Source of the DNA: Cladorhizidae sp. MBARI D1340-BT2
Lineage: Eukaryota; Porifera; Demospongiae; Poecilosclerida; Cladorhizidae
Assembly (NCBI GenBank): GCA_028752905.1
Contig: JAQNBH010000009.1
Coordinates: 29,928,976-29,992,975 of the forward strand
Direction of reading: 5' to 3'
Length of the DNA: 64,000 bases
Made by a program: the position numbers and the translations under genes. Below the pieces are notes generated by a model, which worked only from the letters and a program-made list of their open reading frames with translations, was not told where the DNA came from and did no database searches. Below, piece after piece: positions 12,224 through 24,030 of this stretch (its first letter is position 1; each line of letters starts with the position of its first letter).

Positions 12224-12597
12224 TGTTGAGGGCAGACTCATCAACATGGACCATGGATGACCTTTAGGAATTAACACATAGAGTACTGAGGGACAAGTTT
12301 TGTCACACCAAACAGACTTAGATATTATATAGCCTAATGTGTGCCTACCTAGTATATGGAACTTTGCTGAGAGTATTTAAGAATGTGTGACATCCTCTTT
12401 CCTGGTAATTCAGGATATAAGAACCCTGACTGACCGAGGTTCAAGAGCTTTGTCTTGTCCTGTAATTGCAACTTTGTGTCTTCATTAATAATCTAAATTC
12501 TCTGATTGCAAGATACAGGTGCTATTTACATAGGCATAGCTCTGGTGGCAGCAATTTATACAATCACTTGAGGGTTAGACTGGACTAACACTCAACA
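12224..12597 (+). repeat. 3' LTR of gypsy element
   Basis: TGTTGAGGGCAG...ACTCAACA, aligned along its length with 7843-8224. The right copy of the GTGTC target duplication follows at 12598-12602. Confidence 0.92.
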
Positions 12598-12602
12598 GTG
12601 TC

Positions 12603-13545
12603 CCTGAGCAGAATGGCAGAGGAATATTCAGCCAGAGCAGCTAATTAAGTGAATATCCAATCCTACAAAATATTTCAATATCTTTGAAGACAGATGCTCT
12701 TGATGATGGTGACATCCACCCGGAGTCAGGGAAGATTGCATCTGGTGTAACAGTAGTTTCCATTGAGATGGACTATTAGCACTCAGGCTTGTAGAAGTCA
12801 GAGGTGAGGATGTAGAAGACTTGGAGGGAGAAGGAAACTCTAACAGATGGCAAAATAGCAATAGTACTGTCATGTGATCAAGTTCACAGACCCACCTATC
12901 TGCAAGCTAAAACAATAGAGCATGGTGTTCCATTACTTCATTAGTGCACCACATCCTATAATAGGTCACAGAACAATGACGTTACGATGACAGTGATAAA
13001 TCAAACTTGAACTGGTAGCTGCTACAACTCTTAGCTTGACCTCAGTCAGTGATTAGTGAGGGGTATTATCTGGTAAAGGAATTTTGGTGAGATATCATCA
13101 CGAGTCATTTGTACCTAATTAGCTGCACACTAGACATCTAGCTTGAGCGAAGTCACATTTTGCCAGCAAGCCAAGACCATGATCTCTCTAAATAAAATAT
13201 CTCTAACAAGGACATTCAGCTTTTGACTTGTTACAGATGCTAGCAGGTCGGGGTTACACAAGTTGCACCCTTCTCTAGAAATGAAAAAGCTAGTTATTAA
13301 GAGAAGTTCCTCCGTGTTCCCTGTAGCAATAAAGATTGACACTTTGAAGGTTGGAGAAAGGTTTGAAGAAACCTCATTTAAAATGGAGCCTTCTCGGCAT
13401 AATTATGTTATTTTTTAATGGAATTTACTCAAACATCCTCTAGTGACAACAATTTTGATGGTGAGATTGTGAACGTCTTAGAAAAGTTATGACGAATTGT
13501 GTGACTGCACGAGTATTGGTGGGACTTGGGAACTCTGCGAGTATT
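12603..13545. other. no recognisable feature
   Basis: Short Ser-rich frame on the minus strand (12628-12873) without a domain match. Otherwise unremarkable. Confidence 0.4.
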
Positions 13546-13549
13546 GTAC

Positions 13550-13835
13550 CTGTGTAGTAGAGACATCGGTCAGTCTGCACCCCTAAGGGAAGTTCTAACT
13601 TAATTTTGTCTCTACGCACACCTTAAGGGAAGTTGTAACGTCTGTCCATTCTTATGCACAACCAAAGGGAATTAGATGTCTGTCTGTCTGTACACACACT
13701 CCAAGGGAGGTTGTTATGTCTGTCCGTCCTTATGCACATCCAAAGGGAAGTAGATGTCGATCTGTCTGTACACACACTCCAAGGGAAGTTGTAATGTCAG
13801 TCCCTCTGTATGCACCCCTAAGGGAAGGTGGCATG
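13550..13835. repeat. tandem repeat, about 78-bp dimer of two 39-bp half units
   Basis: Half units alternate between a TACACACACTCCAAGGGAAG type and a TTATGCACATCCAAAGGGAA type, each followed by TTGTAATGTCTGTC or TAGATGTCTGTC. About three and a half dimers. Several short frames on both strands are products of the repeat. Confidence 0.78.
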
Positions 13836-14117
13836 CCAGCAAAACTTCGCCAGAAAGAGATAGATACCGGAGTTGTTTTTGTTTTATCCAGATCCTGATG
13901 CAGGGCAACCTTCAGGGATATATATGCAAATGCACTTTTCACATTCCCGATGATGCCACACATTATGCAACATGGTTCATTATTACCAACAAACTACACC
14001 AGCTACGTTGGAGGTTGCATAATGCAATAAGTTAGCCAGTGAGGCTGTCTCTATCCCTGCTCTATTAGGAGAAACTGCAGTTACTGATATGGAGAGATTT
14101 GCAGAGGATAGCACCTT

Positions 14118-15525
14118 CAGGACTACATGACCCTAGCATCCAAGTCACCTGGTACTACATGACCAATGAATCCAAGCCACCTTGTACTACATGACAAGCG
14201 TATCCAAGCCACCTGCTACTACCTGACTAGTGTATCCAAGCCACCTGGTACTACATGACCAGTGTATCCAAGCCACCAGGTACTACATGACCAGTGTATC
14301 CAAGCACCCTGGTACTACATGACCAGTGTATCCAAGCCATCTGGTACTACCTGACTAGTGTATCCAAGCCACCTGGTACTACATGACCAGTGTATCCAAG
14401 CCACCTGGTACTACATGACCAGTGTATTCAAGCCACTTGGTACTACATGACCACTGTATCCAAGCCACCTGGTACTACTTGACTAGTGTATCCAAGCCAC
14501 CTGGTGCTACATGACCAGTGTATCCAAGCCACCTGGTACTACATGACCAGTGTATCCAAGCCACCTGGTACTACCTGACTAGTGTATCCAAGCCACCTGG
14601 TAACATGACCAGTGTATCCAAGCCACCTGGTTCTACATGACAAGTGTATCCAAGCCACCTGGTACTATATCACCAGTGTATCCAGGCCACCTGGTACTAC
14701 ATGACCAGTGAATCTAAGCCACCTGGTACTACATGACCAGTGTATCCAATTGGTACTACATGACCAGTGTATCCAATTGTTACTACATGACCAGTGTATC
14801 CAAGCCACCTGGCTACATGACCAGTGTATCTAAGCCACCTGGTACTACATGACTAGTGTATCCAAGCCACCTGGTACTACATGACCAGTGTATCTAATTG
14901 ATACTACATGACCAGTGTATCCAAGCCACCTGGTACTACATGACCAGTGTATCCAAGCCACCTGGTACTACATGACAAGTGTATCCAAGCCACCTGGCTA
15001 CATGACCAGTGTATCTAAGCCACCTGGTACTACATGACTAGTGTATCCAAGCCACCTGGTACTATATGACCAGTGTATCTAATTGATACTACATGACCAG
15101 TGTATCCAAGCCACCTGGTACTACATCACTAGTGTATCAAAGCCTCCTGGTACTACATGACCAGTGTGTCCAAGCCACCTGGTACTAAATGACCAGTATA
15201 TCCAAGCCACCTGGTACTTACGACATGACCAGTGTATCCAAGCCACCTGGTACTACATGACCAGTGTATCCAAGCCGCCTGGTTACATGACCAGTGTATC
15301 CAAGCCACTTGGTACTACATGACCAGTGTATCCAAGATACCTGGTACTACATGACCAGTGTATCCCAGCCACCTGGTACTACATGACCAGTGTATCCAAG
15401 CCACCTGGTACTACATGACCAGTGTATCCAAGCCACCTGGTACTACATCACTAGTGTATCAAAGCCACCTGGTACTACATGACTAGTGTATCCAAGCCAC
15501 CTGGTACTACATGACTAGTGTTACC
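14118..15525. repeat. large minisatellite, 32-bp unit, about 43 copies
   Basis: Head-to-tail copies of CTACATGACCAGTGTATCCA plus AGCCACCTGGTA. Variant units are interspersed: CTGACTAG for ATGACCAG, units missing the AGCCACC block (TATCCAATTG or TATCTAATTG near 14745, 14890, 15080) and CATCACTAG. The variants recur in groups (for example 14805-14900 and 14995-15090), suggesting higher-order duplication. Confidence 0.95.
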
Positions 15526-15529
15526 ACCT

Positions 15530-15880
15530 GGGACACACAATCATTGCTCTAAATAAGAACATACATGCAGTATTACTATATGAAGGCCCATCATTGCTCC
15601 AGTTAATTAACATACAAGCAGTTAATGCATACAGAAGCCACTCATTCGTCCATTTAACGAACATACATTCAGTACAATTATACGGAGGCATCTCATTGAT
15701 CCATGTGATGAACATACATGCAGTATAAGTAAGGAGGCCACCTATTGCTGCATGCAATGAACATACATGCTGTTCATATATACAAAGCATATTGTTCGCT
15801 CCTTATAATGAACACACATGCAGGAAAAATATATGTACGCTACTTATTCCTCATGTGAAGAACATACATGCAGTACTGAG
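15530..15880. repeat. tandem repeat, about 60-bp unit, 6 copies
   Basis: Units share GAACATACATGCAGTA followed by a variable 20-25 bp and CATTGCTCC/CATTCGTCC. It follows the 32-bp array almost directly. The minus-strand frame at 15521-15790 only reads the repeat. Confidence 0.75.
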
Positions 15881-17165
15881 CGAGGGATGATGGTTCATCA
15901 CAAAAGTTATTTATAGTCCACATACAATAGGGCATGAAGTGTTTATTGTGCTTGTGGACTTTCATTATTGAAAACACTTTTTGATATGAAGTATTACATA
16001 GTGATAACATCACAATTGGCATCTTCAACATTTGTTAGTTGGCCTAGAAATACTCTAGGGAAAAACTTGATCTTTCAGGGTCCCTCTTTTGCCTATTCTT
16101 CCAAATGCAGATAATTCACATGTTTTATGCTCCAAGGATTAGCAGCCATTCATTTAGGCAGCCTGCAAGTCGGTCTATTCAACCAATGGTCTTCTCATAT
16201 ATTGTGTCGGGAGAGAGTCATGTTGTGTAAAGGATTGCAGCAAGATTGACAGGAAGCTGTTCAACGTAAGGCATTTTTTCTAGGTATTGGAGAAGAAAGC
16301 TGAAGAGAAGATTAGCCTGTGTGATTTTATAGTGTCCACTTATAAAAATATGTACTTAGCACGGGAGTTGGTGGGAGGGGGAAAGGGTTTGAAGTGTGAA
16401 ATATTTGCAGAAGATGACTATTAAAATAATCTCCTAGAAAGATCACTTTGCAATATTCAGTGATTATCCCTAAAATATTTACAGGTGTCCTTAATAATGG
16501 GTTATAATTTATTGTAAATTGATTTATCGGCTGTATGTGGCTGTTTACAGAGCATAAACACTCAAAGTGAAGCAACTATCTGTTTTGCAATGTGTCGTTA
16601 TTCAAATTTGCAAACAACACCTTCACCACCAGCCACTCCCTCTATTTTGAGCATTAGATAAACCACACCCTCATGATGAACCACATCCTGGATTGTTCCT
16701 CCCCCCCACCCCATCCTCTTAGTCGCTTAACCGCACCTACAGATACTCCGATCCATCCTCCAGTGGCTCAACCAGTGGAATTGAGGGGGGGGGTTAAGGC
16801 GCACAGGAAATCTGTGAGGGAAACTTGCCCAATTCATGTTCATACAAGCATTTGAAGAATTTGAATTAAAATACCTATAACATCATCCCGCTCTCCCTGT
16901 GTGCCTGGTGTTACAGAGAATTGTTGCCAGTTTCTCTCTAGCAGAGAGCACCAGGATCCAGCATCAGGTTTTTTCCCCTGGGAACATAACATTGCCATTT
17001 CTGTTCAAAGAAGAATAGTACAATAAATACTATATAGTATGGTGAAGAACAGTCTGAATATGATGCTTTTATGTGTATGTACCATATCTATGCTCACATT
17101 CAAGCAATGGTCATGGTTTAAATATGAAAATGCAGCCAGTGCTGTATGTTTTCTGATTGAATTTT
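15881..17165. other. no recognisable feature
   Basis: No supported exon or element. A C-rich stretch (about 16690-16720) and a G-run (16785-16795) are present. Confidence 0.4.
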
Positions 17166-17405
17166 TTAACTCTTAGACCCTGAGTGGCCGATTTTTAGGC
17201 CGATACCTAGAGTGGTATATACCCGAGCGGCCGATTTTTCGGGTTTTGTTTCCTTTTTTTAAATTTTTTTATTTTTTTATTTTTATGTATTATAATGGTT
17301 TTGGGCATTATAATCAACTTTAAACTTTTTAGTAATTTTTTTCTCCAGGACCACAGGGTGGCAGGCGTGCACATATTAGGGAGCATAGGGTTCTAAGGGT
17401 TTTAA
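17166..17405. mobile_element. candidate MITE flanked by TTAA
   Basis: A block of about 232 bp lies between TTAA at 17166-17169 and TTAA at 17402-17405. Its ends are imperfect inverted repeats: CTCTTAGACCCT on the left, and CCCTTAGAACCCT when the right end is read on the minus strand. TTAA duplications are typical of piggyBac superfamily insertions. The interior is T/A-rich with GCCGATTTTTAGGCCGA and related words, and has no coding potential. Confidence 0.5.
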
Positions 17406-17860
17406 TATAGTTTTTGGAACTGAAGGTTGGAATGTGAAGTGGATCCCCACACACATGAAACTCCTTTTACAGTACATCGCTTAGTCTTGAATAGTTATAA
17501 CAACTCTGATTAATAGAGCTCCACAAACACTACAGATTGAATCCCATTTTTATTAATTTTTAAAATGAACTTATGCTCATGTGAGGAGGTTTCTAAATAA
17601 TATATTAGAAGCACCTTGTGGGTGTGAGTTTTGGAGCTGCATAGATCATGTCCACTTCATTGTATGGACTATATAATAGAGAGCTAAACTGGTTAAACTT
17701 TCAGTGTATTCTATTTTCATATTAAAAATATTGCATCATTATACCTCTGCCAAAGTTACATGCAACCAAAGTGGGAGTACATCTACTTGAACTGGACCTA
17801 ATTGTTGACCCTGATGGAAAGTGGTAGCCCGTTGAAGTATTTATCTTGGACTAGAGCAAA
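17406..17860. other. no recognisable feature
   Basis: AT-rich, no gene or repeat identified. Confidence 0.4.
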
Positions 17861-17864
17861 CCCT

Positions 17865-18340
17865 ACTCTGTAAAGGTAGGGCAGGAGGCCACACCCCATG
17901 CACCCATGCCTTACACATGTGAAGGACGGGCATGAGACCACAGCACATGCAGCCATGCATTATATATGAGAAGGAAGGTGAGGAATCGACACCACATGCA
18001 ACCATGCTTTATAGCTACATGTATGGGTAGGGCAGGCAGCTCACGCTATGCATTATACATGCATTGAAGGGAAGTTGTCCACACTCCATGCAAACATATG
18101 TCATACACAGTAAGGAGGGGCAGCATCTAAAGAAAGGTAGGAGGCCACACCCCATAATTGTAAACTATTAATGAAAGGGCTGGGCTCATGCCTTATGCAG
18201 CATGACATGCCACCATGACCTTTAGAAGGGCAAGAGATATTACCTCACGCAACCTTGCCTTATGGAAGAGCAATAGGCCTCACCTTATGCAGCCAAGCCT
18301 TTAAACATGTAAAGTAGTGGCACAACACCCTCTAGTGACC
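17865..18340. repeat. degenerate tandem repeat, about 60-75 bp unit, 6-7 copies
   Basis: Units share GGCAGGAGGCCACACCCCAT, then CATGCAGCCATGCCTTATAC and ATGTGAAGG-type words. Strongly diverged and of irregular length, so an old array. Confidence 0.6.
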
Positions 18341-19521
18341 ACTCCTTATTAATATAATTGAACCAAGCCTTATACATGTAGAGGAACAGTGAGTTAATTT
18401 TCATCTGAAAGTTCTAATGCTGGTCGTCCATTACTGGGGACTAGAGTACTTTCCTAGAAATTAAAAAAAATTACGGTCGCAATTTTACTGACTTTTTGGC
18501 TGAAGATATAGCAGTTTTATCACAATATCATTATGTGATGACAGCACCAGATATGACTATCATAGAGCATAACATTTTATTGTTGCATAGTCCACGCTTT
18601 CTACAGCTGGTAAGGTGAAGGTTTCTTGCAATTGGTACGCCAGAAAAGAACTAGTTATATTGACCATAACTTGATAGGTGATAATAAGTGGTAATTTGCA
18701 ACAACCAAGTATGTCTACAAGCACTCCACAAGACTAGACAAACACTAAACGTAAAATGGTCCTTAAAGTATTGGGGGACTTTACACCTGATTTTGACAGG
18801 ACTGCAATAACTCCAGAATGCAACCAACTTTGAGGTTGATTTTTGGGTCAAAGATTTCTTTACCCCCCTAGAATCATCAGATATAATAGCTGGAATGTGG
18901 TGTACTTAACCAGTTGAGCTAAGAGCCCTTTGTCTGGTCTCTGGTTCATTAATTATCATAGTAACAGGTTGTAGCACTTTCAGGCATGCATATGCAAAGG
19001 TAAACTGCTGATCCTCCACCCCTCTTGAGATCTTGAGATACCGGTATTCTATTATTGTATAGTTTTGTTAAATATGTCCCTCCTCCCTCCCCCCTCAACT
19101 CAATTATAAATGCAGCCCTGAATAGTACTTAAAAGTAGACCCCAGTGATGGACAGTTACTAACAAGCATAGTAAGTCTATACACTGCTTACTTATACCAG
19201 TTGGCTGACCTTTACCCCTGGATGCTTGTTGCAGCTGCCTATGGTTAGGGAGGTGATGTAACTGGTGATCTGTAGCAAAGTGCATGATTGTGCATATGTA
19301 CACAATGCTAGTGATTGTGATTAGTTTACTGTTTGCTCTCCTCTCCATGATTGATTCTACCCAAACTCATATAGCATCCCTGTTTCTCATGCCACATCTG
19401 TGGAGCTAGTTGTCTACTGCATCTCACTGTTGAAGGCTTCTACTAACTTCATTTGAGATCGACCCTCTTGCCCAACTGGTTCTGAGTGGAGGTTTTGCTA
19501 GTATAGTGAATGACTAATTTT
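18341..19521. other. mostly featureless, with one tRNA-like A-box
   Basis: No gene seen. On the minus strand, 18899-18928 reads GGGCTCTTAGCTCAACTGGT plus TAAGTACACC, which looks like the acceptor/D-arm half of a tRNA including an A-box. No matching T-arm or 3' acceptor strand follows, so at most it is a tRNA-derived SINE remnant. Confidence 0.3.
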
Positions 19522-20271
19522 GGGGGAGACAGGTGCTTTTTTTATTAAAAAAAAAAGAAAAAAGTGGGGTACCAGTTTATAGCTCCATAGATTCTGTAAA
19601 CTTCATGGTATGTACTTGATATATAGCTCAAAAGATAGTGTTCTCTGTGTGCTTAATTTCGATACAAAAATATTTTTCATGCATATAACTATTGCCAGGT
19701 TACTGGAAGTAAAGTGGAGGGCTCCTCAAAACCTGAATGCCTGATTTTGCCGCATAAATATCTCTAGATTGCCAAGTGCTAGAGAGTTGAAATTAACATT
19801 AGTGACTAAAAGAAGCCCTACTCTATTGAATGAGCGTTTTGATTAGGCGCTAAAACGTAAGTACATGGTCAAATGCTCGGTTGTAAAATGAATTTTGTTA
19901 AAATTCCATAAAATTCATTTTCCACCTGTGCGCTTGCTTGACCAGTACTTACATTGTAGCACCTAACCAAAATAGAGTAGGGCTTTCTCTAGCCATTGGT
20001 GCTAATTTCAACTCTCTAGCACTAGGCGATCTGGAGATATTTATGTGGCAAAATCAGGCATACAGGTTTTGAGGCTCCTTCCACTTTAGTTTCAGTAACT
20101 TGCCTATAGCTATCATATGAAAAATATTTTAGTATCAAAGCGAGCATACGGAGAGACCAATCTATTGAGCTATATATCAAGTCCATACCATGAAGTTTAC
20201 AGAATCTATGGTGCTATAAAGTGGTAACCACAAGATTGTTTTTTATAATTTAAAAATGCACCTGTCACACC
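19522..20271. mobile_element. foldback (long inverted-repeat) element, copy 1, complete
   Basis: Two arms of about 350 bp are mirror images around position about 19900. Outer ends are GGGGGAGACAGGTGC and GCACCTGTCACACC. Landmarks occur in both arms, in opposite orientation: ATAGATTCTGTAAACTTCAT, the CTCAAAACCTGAATGCCTGA stretch and AGTGCTAGAGAGTTGAAATT. No open frame, so it is non-autonomous. Related copies lie at 22572-22954 and 36391-37026. Confidence 0.85.
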
Positions 20272-21779
20272 TAACAAACTCAAAGTTGACTACTTGCTAA
20301 CTGATCAATGATGTTTATATTTTGTAAGAATGATTCGTTCTATAACAGGTTAAGTGTTGTGAAACATAGTCAAATCATTGGGTAATATTTTGTAAGAATG
20401 TACATGTAACCCTGTCTATGTGTCATGTAACACAGTCTGTGATGTGTTATGATGGAACTCAATTTTGAATGTAATACCATATTTCATTAACTGATTCACC
20501 TTTTTAAGCTGATATCTTCAAATTGGGACATTCGTCATAAAACGTGCTAAAAACAAGATTTTTACCTGAACATGTGCAGAAGGATACAGCATTATTACAT
20601 TAAACTTTATTTCTTGTTTAGTTTGTGGGATTGGGTGGAGGAAGCGATAAAAATATAGAAATGAATAAAACTGATTGACAAGCAAAAAATTGCCATCATA
20701 AACTGTTCCTTCCTTACATTTGCTGCTGTCTCTGCAAGCCAATGTGAGCTGTATATTCTCCTATGCTAGCCTGAAATCCCTCAGAATATCTTATCTCTTT
20801 AGAAGAAAATTCAATCCTGGTTGGATTTCTGTGTCAGCATCTAGGATGGTTATGCATTGAAGGTGCTAGCAAATATCACGAGGCAAAGAGTTACCCTCTA
20901 CAAGTTTCTCCTGGAAAAGTTGGGCATTAGTAGTAGCTAGCTGTTCTGACAGCAGTAAGGGTAGCATTACCTTTACTAGAGTTTACAGGATCCCATCCAA
21001 GGACAAAAATGTCAACTAACAAGTGTAGCATACTAATTTTAATGGAAGCAAGTCAGCATTTTCTTCTCCGTAACTAGTGATCCCTTATCAACATACTTAT
21101 GTAAGCCAGAAATTGATTAAATCATATTATCCACAGAGATCAGAATGCTCACTTAGCTGCCATCAAGCTCAAATGCACTCTCCCTGCGACATCCATCATT
21201 GTCCGTGGGACGGGATCCAGGATGAACTATTTAAAGTTAATGCTATCCTTTCTGGTGTTAACACCTTCACAAGTTTTACATCCCAGATGCCACTGCAAAG
21301 ATCTTGCTCTATCGTGGCCCAAATCAGCAGAAGACTGTAAACAATGTATCAAAGGACACTAACCCATTTCTCAAAGTCTAAACTATTGAGAGAGTTTACT
21401 GGTAGGCACAAGTAGCCTAGTGTAGGAAAAACAGCTTGCTGAAACAGCAGAATGCCCATAAAGATTCCTTCGAGGACAGTGGTTGTGATCAGCGATTGCT
21501 AACAGCATTTTTCTTGTCAAACCAGACTTGTTAATAATAACCTCCCTTTCGATTGCAACCACCCTTCAAATAGAAATTGCAGGTAGATGGACTGAAGTAA
21601 ATATTATCTGCAGTTGCTATTAGAAAATATATAGAAATTTTATCCCTAGCCAATTTCCTTTAGATAGGTTTGGGTCTTTCCATTCACATCCTTTATACTT
21701 GCTTGCAAAACTGATTAAGTTATGATTTTAATAGCCTTAACACCATTTTAGATCAGTTCTTGTAAGTTGCTAGAGTATT
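20272..21779. other. no recognisable feature
   Basis: Short frames only, none with a recognisable domain. Confidence 0.4.
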
Positions 21780-22075
21780 AAAAGGCACCTGTACATACTC
21801 CACCCCCTAATGCTGCAGGGATAACTAATGTTGTTCTAATACAGCTGGTACAAAGCAGCCACCATACTAGAGCTTGGAATAACAATCCCATTGAAGAGAC
21901 ACCTCCCACACACGTGCATGTACTTGACTGTCAAATGCTGAACGTTCTATTTTAAGTAGCATTTAGGGGGCCCAACTTCTACCACTTTTGTCTATAACAA
22001 TATTTTAGTTACCTAAACTGTGGTTGTTAAGCCTCTCATGTTTAGTTACCTAAAGTTGTTAAGTTAAGTTATGGT
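21780..22075 (+). repeat. dispersed repeat, copy A (partner at 50962-51245)
   Basis: Shares long stretches with 50962-51245 in the same orientation: CATACTCCACCCCCTA, GCTGCAGGGATA, TGGAATAACAATCCCATTGA, ATGCTGAACNTTCTATT and TTAAGCCTCTCAT. No coding frame or obvious terminal repeat. Confidence 0.7.
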
Positions 22076-22571
22076 ATCTTGCTATGAAGCACTGTTCTCA
22101 AAGTCCTTGAAACATGCACCAATTATGAGCATTTGAACAAGCTTCATGATTAGTGTAACATATTTCCAATAACATTGAGGCAAGAATTGTAATAGCATAA
22201 CCAGGCCTATTTATAGCTGCAACTCTCTGTAACTGTCCACAGATTCCTAACGAGTATCTTGCTGCTCCATTGCATGACATTAGCAACCTTTCCCAAGTGA
22301 TCTAGTAGCACAGGATGCTCCTCCTGCATGTCCTCTAAATTGCCAAAAAAATTTCCAATGTCCCAATGATGGTATAACTGGATCGTAAAGGATATAAACA
22401 TTAAGCCTGTCACAAGAATTGCATATTTCATGATAACTGATCGTCAAAAGGTTTTATAGATGAATAAACTTTGCTGAATAAAACAAATTGCAAAGAATGC
22501 AGGATAGACCATCTATAGGTCGTTACATCATCTCAGGAGCCGCGGTACTTAATTTAATATGGTTTGGGAGT
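22076..22571 (-). other. unrecognised short open frame at 22207-22431
   Basis: A 74-codon minus-strand frame begins MKYAILVTGLMFISFTIQL, a plausible signal peptide or single membrane segment, followed by an acidic stretch. No family is recognised, no intron context was seen, and it may be chance. Confidence 0.2.
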
Positions 22572-22954
22572 CTTATGAATTTCATTCATTTTCCACCCAC
22601 ACGCTTGACTACGTACTTACATTTTAGCGCCAAATCAAACCTGTCATTGTATAGTGTAGGGCTTCTTGTAGCCACTGGTGTAATTTCAACTCTCTAGCAC
22701 TTGGCAATCTGCAGATATTTACGCACCAAAATCATGCATTCAGGTATTTTAGGATCCTTCCACTTGTAGCTCCTGTAACATGGCTATAGTTATATCTATG
22801 AAAAATATTTTATTATCAACATAGAGCACACAGAGAGACCTATCTTTTGAGCTGTATATAAAGTCCATAACATGAAGTTTGCAGAATCTATGGAGCTATA
22901 AAGTGGTAATCACAAGTTGTTGTTTTTTAATAAAAAAAATGCACCTGTCATCCC
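22572..22954. mobile_element. foldback element, copy 2, one arm only
   Basis: Contains the centre and right arm of the family (CATTTTCCACCCACACGCTT, TTCAACTCTCTAGCACTTGG, GAAGTTTGCAGAATCTATGG, end GCACCTGTCATCCC). The left arm is missing. Confidence 0.8.
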
Positions 22955-24030
22955 TGACAAACTCCCAGTTGAGTCATTGCGAACTGGTGATGTTTATATT
23001 TTTGTAATAGTGATTCTATCACAGGTTAAGTATTGATTTGAGTGAGGATGTAATCCTGTGTAAGAGCCTTAGAACTGTCCATTCATTTGGAAATGCAAAT
23101 TCAGCTGCGATTGTGTCAATTTTATACCTGGAACAGACTAGCTAGCCAGATGTGAGACAAAACTTTCTTCTTTCTGATGAAGACTGAAGTATTTCTGTTG
23201 AACTGTTAGGACTAAAAAACAAACAGATTTAGTTAAAGAGAATCCTTGAATTTGCTTAGGGTAAGTTGCTCTGTAACTAATTGATACGGACAGACAAAAA
23301 CTAACCTTGTGTGGCACTTTTATTTTCTTTGTTTTTTCCAGTTCCCGTGTGAGTAATTAGTTCTCTGCAGTTCAAGATCTCATTATAATAATATACTAGA
23401 ACTTTATTTAAATCAGCTTTTTGGTTCAGCTGAGAGTATAATCGTACAAGTTTCAATAAATTTAGTAGTGTACTAGTATTATGATGTAATGTTACATGTT
23501 TTACCTTCTTGTATGCAACCTGATATTCATCTCCCTCCTCTTGATGTTCGGACTATCCTCACATTTGGTGAGTATTTGAATCTACGATAATCATCCCAAA
23601 CATCTTGCAATGTGCATAATACAACTACTTATTGTTGATGGTAATAATACACACAACTGTCTATATCCCAACTCTCTTAAGATGGTGTCATAATGTGCTC
23701 AGGATGCTACACACAAAACCAGATGCTATGGGTACATTTTCCTCTGTAAGTTAAAACTAGACCAACAACAGCTGTCTTTGCATGGAACTTGAGCGCTATA
23801 TTGAATGAGCTCTATACTAGGAGGTAGCAACAGCGAACCTAATTTCTGCTGCATTATATGTTTTGTTTGTTCTTGCTCTAGTACAGGCAGCATCCAGCAG
23901 TGAAGTTTGATATATTTAAAGGGAACTCTTAAGGGTGTGGATCTTGCTGTTTTTTTACTATTATAGTCTACTAGATAATGACAGACTTAGATCCACTAAA
24001 GCTTTGGATGTGATACCTAGCCCCTATCAT
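22955..24030. other. no recognisable feature
   Basis: AT-rich, no supported exon or repeat. Confidence 0.4.

Larger units (their letters stand above)
7843..12597 (+). mobile_element. Ty3/gypsy LTR retrotransposon with Gmr1-like domain order, degenerate
   Basis: A full-length element: two LTRs of about 380 bp with TGTTGAG...CTCAACA ends, a 5-bp target duplication, a primer-binding-like site after the 5' LTR and a polypurine tract before the 3' LTR. The internal order on the plus strand is gag (with zinc knuckle), protease, the C-terminal part of integrase, reverse transcriptase, RNase H. RNase H ends only about 130 bp before the 3' LTR, leaving no room for a downstream integrase. The integrase core is missing and all domains carry stops or frameshifts, so the copy is not autonomous. 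In ordinary Ty3/gypsy elements integrase follows RNase H; integrase before RT is known for the Gmr1 group. Confidence 0.93.

Noticed and set aside
13714..14035. Overlapping 60-93 codon frames on both strands
   Set aside because: They cross the 39/78-bp tandem repeat and have no domain or splice context.
14118..15525. Repeat array resembling a CRISPR
   Set aside because: Units are contiguous head to tail with no unique spacers, and the setting is eukaryotic.
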